This document shows positions 52,867 through 62,409 of a DNA stretch of 64,000 nucleotides, piece by piece. Below the pieces are notes generated by a model. That model did no database searches, was not told the origin of the DNA, and was given only the letters and a program-made list of their open reading frames with translations. The DNA lies in the NCBI RefSeq assembly GCF_964340395.1, contig NC_135560.1, positions 7,432,598 through 7,496,597 of the forward strand. Reading direction: 5' to 3'. This DNA is from Glandiceps talaboti. Lineage: Eukaryota; Hemichordata; Enteropneusta; Spengelidae. Each line of letters starts with the position of its first letter. Positions within the stretch are counted from its first letter, which is position 1. Made by a program: the position numbers and the translations under genes.

Positions 52867-55800
52867 TGTGTCTGTGTGTGTGTCTGTGTGTGTGACTGTG
52901 TGTGTCTGTGAGGGTGATCATAGTTTGTGGTTACAGTATTCCCTAAAGCTAAATGTGTAATCAAATGTTGACTTTTTGTAGATATTCCTTTGTTGCCGGC
53001 CATCAGTTCAATGTCAGGAAGTGGGGAGGGCTCCTTCATGGTGCACTGGCTGAACAACAAGGAATTCCAATTTACACTGGCTGCAGAAAACATCTTACAA
53101 GAAATCAAGAAGAAATCGGAACCATCTGAGGTATCAGAGAGCAAGGAAGACATCACAGAATCACTTTCTGACGAAGGTAAGGAAACAAGTGGTTCATTTA
53201 TAGGAATCAAATTTGATTTAGGTACGGTGTAATGAATGGATATGGATAACTAGGTATACATGTAGACTCAGAGGTCCAAGGGAATTGTTTGGATGGAAAA
53301 CGTGTAAGCGCTACTTTGACCAGAAATTAAGTGATGTTCTTGGTTCAAATGTAACTTTGATTCCTAATTTGGGCTACTTCACAATTTGGAAATATTTTAA
53401 CGTAAGTGAAGGAAATAAAATAAAGTGAAAATCATGTCATGCTTTGCAGAGTGAAGTAAATGTATATTGCATCTAATCCCTTCCTGTCGTACTACTCCCA
53501 AACCCATGTATGCATGACAACCTTCCCTTCACAAGAAATGCTTCCCAAATTGTATTACGTTTATCTACAAAATCATTGGGGAGTATTATGTCCAAAAACC
53601 AAGGGTAACAAGAAATGTAACTGAAACCTGTGGGTCTAAAAATAAGGAATAAGGAAGAATTATAAGAAAAATGGTGTCAAAACACAGGTGTTTTGTCTTA
53701 CAGACCAGGATAGTAGAGATGACATTGGATTAACAATGAAAGCGTTGGGTATGTACATCAAAGTGTGCTGAGCTATTTTAAGTAGCTTTGCACTGCTTCA
53801 GGTTAATATCCCCCCCTAGAGTTACCAACTCTAGTTTATGCATGCTTTGGGTTATCAACAAGCCACTGTGTGGTGGTGAGAGAGAACTGTTACGTGTACA
53901 GTATGTGTAGCTGTTAGCATGCAGAATTGGTGACTTTGGTTTCACTCCGGTAGAAATCACTTTCCCACCTAACATACCTAAACACACATTTGTAGGGATA
54001 GTTAAGGTTTTTTTTTATTGACTTTGGCATGAAATACTAAACATCATGGTAAGCTTTTGACTTCTTTCAAATGCATGAAGAGGTGATATTGGGAATCATT
54101 TGATTATATCGCTGTACAATTTGTATATTTGTACCCAAAGTCAAAATTGTTGTTTTTATATCAAACTTATTGGCATGGTAAATGATTTTGCTTTTCATCC
54201 CATACCATTGATTGATGTGATAACATTCTGACTTTGAAATTTGAGCAGCATTTGAAAAATGTTAAATAATTTGATGGATTTAAAGGGGCACAAGCTGAGT
54301 TTATACAGTTTTTGGTGAGATTTATGCTGCGTATTTAAAAGTCAATCATAGTATATATGATACTTACTGAAGCAAATGTAACTATCCCTTGCAATTAACT
54401 GAACTCAAATCTGGTATTATAACATATGAATGATCCGATGACATAAATTTTTGGTACATACCAAAAAATGTCAAATCAAACAATAAATTGATTTGACAAC
54501 ACTAGAAGATAATTGTTAAGTCATAGAAGGCATGCACCGACATTAATATTATACTAGAAGAGTTTAATCAGGTTTTTTGTTAGTATTTTCACTTGAGTAA
54601 AAAGGGTTATAAACTCAGCTTGTGTCACTTTAAGTAATTTAGTTCAAGTCAAGTCATTGTATCTGAGTGTTGTAAAGATTGCATTCTTCTTTATTTAGGT
54701 GATGATACGTCAGCCAGCATGCATTCAAGTGCAACGTCAGGATTCCATGAGGAAATACCGTCAGTTGATGTAGTTTCAAAGCAAGCTTCTCTGAGGCCAA
54801 AAGAGCCAACTGTGCCACTCTCCTTCACAGAAACTCTTCACGCTAGCATGGAAAGTCTGATCAGAGAGTGGAATGAGTCGGCAGATATGGTATTCAGTAT
54901 CCATCCAGTGGACGGTTCATTCCTAGTGTGGTTGGTTGAATTCCTGGACGAATACATTCCTTGTTCGTACCGTCAAGTACAGATTAGTTTCTCTTGTCGA
55001 ATTCCACTGGCATTCCCAACAGGTGATGCAACAACCATGTGTAGTAATATAGTCTTGTACAGGACTAACAGTCTGTGTGAGTCTAAGATGGCACAAAAAC
55101 TTAGTGAGAGTGGAAAGGGGTCTGCAGCGGATATGGAAAAGTTGTCACCGAGTTACAGTTTCATGCATAGCCTAGCCAAACTGAAACAGGGAGGCGTAGG
55201 AATGAATCTGATTCCACAGAAAGTATCGATGCTGTCAAAACACACCAATGGAACACTAAATCAATGGGAAATAGGATTTGCAGAGAATTCCAACTTTTCA
55301 ACTGTGCTTAGTATATTACACGTGTCCAGATGCTGCGGACATCGATTCCGTGTTAATCATTTAGCATGCCATCCAGTGTTACCCCTTCTTTTAACCACAT
55401 CACATCACAACGTTCCAAAAGTGGAAATTGATCCAGTCATTGCAACCTGTCGAAGTCGCAGCCCATCTTTCGCTAGTAGGGGATCAAGCAGCTCACTTAG
55501 TAAGATCCAACTTTGCGATCAAGATAAAACAACGATGGGTTCACCTCTTAGTTCAACGAGTGAAATCAGCAAGAGTCCTATAGACAAACTGACTGTAGAT
55601 ATACTGAGTGAGAAGCTAGGATCAGAAATGAACTGGCCAGATCTGAAGGCGCCAACAGGACTATGTAGTGAACTGATCTTGTGGAGAGTTGATCCGGTTG
55701 GACCACTCTCTAAATCTGGAGGGGTGAAGGAGCTAGCTAGGATAAATTCACCCCTGATATCAGCATTTTCTAATGTAGCGTGGCTACCAACACTGATTCC

Positions 55801-58800
55801 AAGTTCTTCCCTAGGACCAGTGTCTAATTCACCCAGTGCCTGCTTTGTTGCATCTGATGGAGTTAGTCTTAGGCTTTATCAAGCTGTGATAGATGCAAGA
55901 TCAATTCTTACAGAAGTTGCCAGTAGTTACGAACAACCTGAGGTGAGTATATATACATGTACTATAACCCACTTTTACCATTTCTGTTTGGTCTACAATC
56001 AATTAGTCTTGCAAATTAATGACTGAAATCGGCCATATTTGATTTTTCCCAGAATTCATTTTTGTGTCAAAGGTCAATTGATGAAAAGGTACACTATTTG
56101 TCATATTTTACCAAAAACACTTTTATAACTTCACAATTGTTAGGAGCCACAAATAGGCAGCAAAGGAAGAGCTGGAAATTCAAGGATAAACTTTAAAAAA
56201 GTCAAACTGACTAAAATCTGACCGAGTGGGAAGCTTTGTTAATTTTCCACGCTGCATTTCATGTCTACTGTACCAAATATATTTCCCCTTCATTTCCTCT
56301 TTTCTATGCATCAGCTATTTCTGTAGCAACCAAATAGTGGCATCATGTGATCAGATTACTAACACTAAATGATAATCGGATAGGGCATTACTAGGAGATG
56401 AAAATGAAAATTTGAAATGTTAGTATTACGATCACCACAGACATTTACAAGTAGTGACTAATCTCTTGGGTTTCGTCTCTCTCTTTCTCCCTAGGCTTAT
56501 ATGAGCAGTTGTTCATCTCTCAATTCTCTTGTTACTGCTGGCAAAGCTGATGACGTCATCAATGGTTTCAACATAGTTAGTTTACAATCAACTGCTAGAC
56601 CTGGCTGTATTATAGAGTTAAATGCCCTGACAGATGCAAAACAGGTATTGAATTTCAGTATTGTTAGTTTATAATCAACTGCTAGACTATGAAAGCTGCA
56701 GTTTCTGAGGGATTCTAGGAAATGAAACTCTAACTGTACTGGTTTTTTTTTGTGTAAACAGGGTTAGTGTCATCTTTCCTTTATACTGTAACAGTTATAT
56801 ATTGAGACTTGTCATTCACACAATAAGCGTATTGATTTTGAAACCATCAAAAAGGATCTTGACTAAAGAATTTACATAATATTAATTTGACTGTTTTTAA
56901 TAAATGCAAAAATAAATCAAATTGCATAATTATAATCTATTTCATTTTCAGAATTGGCAAAGTGTACAGTTCATGCATGTATTCCAGCAGCAATTTATTA
57001 CTGGCATGGCCCCCACTGGCACAAGGCATGAGGGTGAAGATCCAACCTCACCTAGACAGAATGCCTGTCAGTTTGATGAGGAGTTCTATCTCGTTGTTAT
57101 TGAGAAGACCAAGGAGGGACGTTCTGTCCTTCATATGTGGTATATTGAATTAGCCACCCAACCACTTACACCCACAGGTTAGTGGTGAGACCTTGACTAT
57201 TAGATGTACAACCAGTAAAAGGTTGATATTGCACTATTTACAATATAACAAGAGTGGAAGTACCACTATGTGTTTACATGTCTTTGTACTATACACATGC
57301 AGCCATATATTGTTTTCATGTTACAAAGTTGCTTCATTCAAACCCTGCACAAATATGAAAGAGACATGCATTGATACAAACTCTGCACAAAGATGAGATA
57401 TGGTATATTTACATGAAAACATTATTTCTACTCGGTAATGTTTAGTTTGTATCTGTTTAGAAAATGAGAATTTTTTTCATCTTTACAGGTTCCAGAGATG
57501 TTCCACAGTTTGTGTTTGATGATACCTCACCTGATGTGCCACAGGTAGATTCTTCACCCAGGTCATCGAGTAGTGACAGTCCCCTACAGTTTCATTCACG
57601 TCCACAGCATTCACAGTCCACCACCAAGCTGTGCATCACTTCAAGCAAAGTGTGCACTCAGAAACTCAACCTCCCAGAGGGGGTAGAGGTAGTGAGTGTG
57701 GCACCAGCCGCAGGTCATCTCAGTTCATCATCTATTTACCCAGCATGCATGGCACCATATCTGATTAGCACAGCTTGTTCTGACGGTCAAGTTCGGTTCT
57801 GGCACTGCAAAGTTTCTGATTTCGGCATTAAGTCAGATACAGGGAAACCAAATGTTTCTGTCACTTCTGCAAGCAATACTGATCTCCAATGCAATTTAGA
57901 TGATGTTTTCAACACTGTCAGCTACCAGTGGGAGGAATGGCAGTTGATGGCACAAGAAAGTAGCTCAAGTGCTATTGAAGTTGATGGATATCCCATCGCC
58001 ATTAGTTGTGCTTACAATGGCCGTTTTGCCTGTGCTTATAACTTGAGAGAGTTTCAGAACTTTAATGACAATTCACTTTATCTGTCTGTTGGAATTTTTG
58101 AGTGCGAGTCAACTGGTGGCTCAAAATGGATACTAGAAGACACTGTTAATCTTGGCAAAGTCAGTGTGCCAAATTTTCCAACCTTTGTGGAAAAGAGAGG
58201 TCTGGAAACAGAAACCCTCAACTACAAAACTATGAAGAGAAGTTCAAAGGTCGAAAATTTCTCACAGATCAACAAACACCCAGACAATCAACTGAATGAA
58301 TTGAATTTGAGAAATAGTGAAAATTCATCAAGACAAGTTCTACAAAAGAGAATAGTGCAGTTGGATTGGGTATCAAAGGAAGACGGGTCACATATATTGA
58401 CAGTAACGGCGGGAAGTAAGATATTGATGTATGCACCTGTTTCTGGTGAATTGGCCAACATGCCTCAGCTTTCTGAACAAAGTGTAGACAAACCAGCAAC
58501 GTTCCGCAATCCGTTAATAGCCCAGAAGAGTCTCCATGTGGCTCCAACCCTGCCACATGACGAAGAAACAAAACCCAGATGGGTTCCACTAAGAACTGTG
58601 GAGTTACATACCTCAGATAGCCTTCCACCACTGCCGATGATGTTGTCTTGGGTCAGGGATGGAATCCTAGTGGTCGGCATGGAGAATGAGATGCACGTCT
58701 ACTCACAGTGGAAGAACGAAGATGAAGGTTTAGTGGCAGAGAGAGCAGATGACAAGACACTAAAAGATGTGACTGAAACGACATCTTCCGGTGTTCAATC

Positions 58801-61479
58801 TATACCATTAACGAAGGCTGAGAGGAAAGAACATTCTAGTACTGAGACGACGGATTCCAAGCAACCAAAGTCAGGTTCAAAAAGTGACGATTCTGTCAGT
58901 AATCTGATTCAGCAGTGTGGACTCTTTGAAGCTGCACAGTTAGTATCACCTGTACTCCCACAGTATCACCCTAAACAACTGAATGAGTTGATGAAGTGTG
59001 GTAAATTCAACCGCGTCAAAGCCATTCTTGCTCACCTCGTCAGATGCGTTGCTGGTGAAGATGCAGCCATGAAAGCTGTCGTAGCAGGCGATAGCGAACC
59101 GAGACAAAAACTTCACACCAGAACACATTCACAGGCTCGTCACAGCATAAGTGCCAGCCCAGCTGATGTAGCGATGTTAGATTCTGATCTCAATTTAGAC
59201 TACATTGAAATTAACTCTATTCCTCCACTCCCGCTGTATGCACTCATTGAAGCTGACCGGTCTGAAGAAACTGTGATGAAAGATCAACCTACCAATCTAA
59301 GCCCAGGATTGATGAATGGCTTCGGTAACCCCAATGTTGAAAGTGAGCAGGACTACTCTGCCCTCTTTGATGTACCAAATGTAGAGGATGACGAGCTAGA
59401 CTTGGGAAGTCCTCCTCGGCGACCTGACATGACGCCTGAAGTGAAGGCCAGACTTTGTAACCCGTCATACTTTGGCATGGCTCAAGTTAAACTATTAACT
59501 AATCATCTAACTCACGTACATCTACCAGGTTTAACCAGTATTGATCAGATGCATTTACTAGCATTGGCTGATACCATAGCAACCACTAGAACAGATCTGC
59601 CTGTTGGAAAACCTGTTCCCTCTGTTGCTGATGGTAGGTGTTTGATAGACGTGAATTTGTTTTAAAATTTGAAGATTTCTGAGTGTTTTGAAACTACTGA
59701 TAGTGAAGGGGTCGAGTTGAAATGATATCGCTCAATTCCTGGGAATGTTGTGGAGGAAAAAGATTTGCTTAATGTGAACCATGGAATCATGGAATATATT
59801 TTCCCACAAGTTCATCTATTTTACAATTAGTCATAAAATATTTACTGGCTTTCAAGGGATTTAATTTTCAAAAGCAGGATTCACTCTTTTCTGTGGTTTT
59901 AATTTCATCACGGTGAAAAATGAGTAATCAATCATTAAACTATGAAATGAATAGAATTGGAGTCCTTTTGGAAGTATTGACATTTAAAATAAGAATATTT
60001 TTACAAATATTTAAAATTTACAAGAATGGTACTTTTCTGGAGTACCAGATATCAATTTCTCTAATTGTATTTTGAGTAATATTATCTCTAGGTACTACAC
60101 TATTTCTACTTTATTGTAATGGTTGATATGATTGATTCAAGGTAGAATGCCCCTAATTATATGGTATCCATGTATTCACTCCTAGGTAATGTGCTGGGTA
60201 AGGAAGGAGCAGGCTATGCCAGTTCTGGAAGACTTGATAATGAAAGTGCAGGTAAGGTGAATTCTTCATTTTCATAACCCCTGTGTGTGACCTTGGATGA
60301 GTACACTAAGGTCACACAGGGGTCACGGAAGTTGGCCATGGTATATTCTGTACTTGTTTGTAGACAGGTTATTTTGAATTCTTCATTTTCATAACCCCTG
60401 TGTGTGACCTTGGATGAGTACACCAGGGTCACACAGAGGTCATTAAAGGTGGCCATATTGTATAGTCTGTTGTTGTTTGTGAGCAGTTTGTGTTGGGAGA
60501 ATTTGGAGATTGAGTTGTATGAGCTTCACAACTAAGCCAGAGGAATGTGGTTGAGTGAAAAACCAACCAATCTTTCCATCTAGAAGATTTGATATCCTAG
60601 TAGAACATTGATATCCATGATTGTTTTATTTGAAAGTAATAAGCACTTAGGAGTCATGAATATTCATGTTCTCCTATAGTATTTGCATGTCTGCTGACTC
60701 TAATGAGACGATGTGTGTCTATGGCAACGACCTCTACAAAACAATGAATGAGAAACAAGTTTCAACTTAGTGTTTCTTACCAATTACACATAATGCATGT
60801 AAAACATCATGATATGAAACTCCAGCACCAATAGTTTACAAAAAGTACCTTTATTTCATTTTATATATTAGTTTCAGATAAAAAAAAGGGGGGGGGGGGG
60901 GGGAGGGGCATTTCTGTCAGTTTTGAGGACTATCACCGTTATCAAGGAAAAAATTGGTTTGATGACTAGACAAATGATGGTAACCCTACTTGTTATTATC
61001 TGTTTCAGGTGATACTTTAGATGAGTGTGGTCTGCGATTTCTTCTAGCCATGCGACACCACATGTGTCTGATTGGAGCATTGCCTCCTCGTCAGCGTTTT
61101 CAGCTCCACCAGCAAGGTATAGGGCCAAGCAGCTTTGCATGGGCTTTCCATTCTGAAGCACAGGAGGAACTGCTGGCTGTTGTACCAGCTGTACAGCGTG
61201 GTGACCCTACTTGGGCTGAATTACGAGCTGTTGGTGTGGGATGGTGGATCAGAAGTAATACAACACTGAAGACAATCATGGAAAAGGTGAGATGGTTATA
61301 CCAAACAATGTGGTATATATTGCCACTGTGGTCCTTCAACTTGACTTTGTAGTTTGAAACCCTCTGTTTTCCACCAAACATATGAAGAAACTTACATAAT
61401 ATATGTGAATATTTCTGTATGTATGTATGTGTTTGTGTGTGTGTGTGTGTGTGTTGCATGTATGCATGTATGCATGTAT

Positions 61480-61511
<32 letters not shown>

Positions 61512-62295
61512 TGTATGTATGTATGTATGTATGTATGTATGTATGTATGTGTTTGTGTATGTATGTGTTTGTGTGTGTGTGTTGCATGTATGCATGTATT
61601 GTATGTATGTATGTATGTATGTATGTATGTATGTATGTATGTATGTATGTACGTATGAATGTATGTATGTATGTATGTATGTATGTATGTATGTATGTAT
61701 GTATGTATGTATGTATGTATGTATGTATGTACATGCATGTATGTATCGATAAGAAAGCACTGCATCATATATGCAGGGTCTCTTCCAATTCTTATGATTA
61801 CATTATGAAACTGTATACTCGTCTGAACATTAAACCCAAACTATGATACATTACAGGTGGCCAAAGCACAATTCCAGTCAAAGAATGATCCTCTAGATGC
61901 TGCTCTCATCTATCTAGCAATGAGGAAAAAGACTCTAGTGACAGGGCTGTTCAGGTAAGGCTATAAAACTTGTACAACTTATTACATAGAAACAGTGCAT
62001 CTCTAGGTGCTACTATCATTTTTATTAGAACAGGGATGTAGAGTTGTTTGAGTCAGTTCAGCCCTACTGTCATGAAAAAGAAAAAGAAAAAATACTGTCG
62101 TGACCTCAAAATAGCTACGGTTATGAATTGATAGCTGAGAATTTCAGTACTACAATGTACTATATATACACATGTAGTAGCAAGTGATGTTACTAGGAGT
62201 CTGAGTAGTTGTCCTGGAGCAGTGGAAATGGTTAGACAGATACAGGCTGGCAGACGGATGGACATACAGATGGACAGACAGACAGACAGACAGTC

Positions 62296-62332
<37 letters not shown>

Positions 62333-62358
62333 CTAGAAATAGGGAGAGAAAGACAGAA

Positions 62359-62409
<51 letters not shown>

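Larger units (their letters stand above)
51553..52981 (+). other. DMXL2: DMXL intron 9
   Basis: A 1,429-bp intron, GTAAAT to TTGTAG, with the ACAT/CA array at 51810-52236, (CA)n at 52488-52549 and (TG)n at 52831-52911. Confidence 0.92.
60252..61008 (+). other. DMXL2: DMXL intron 16
   Basis: A 757-bp intron, GTAAGG to TTTCAG. It holds a two-copy hairpin repeat, a fragment of the TTAA-type element and a G-run at 60888-60908. Confidence 0.88.

Noticed and set aside
58269-58680. Antisense frames over exon 15
   Set aside because: Shadows of the strongly conserved DMXL coding frame on the other strand.
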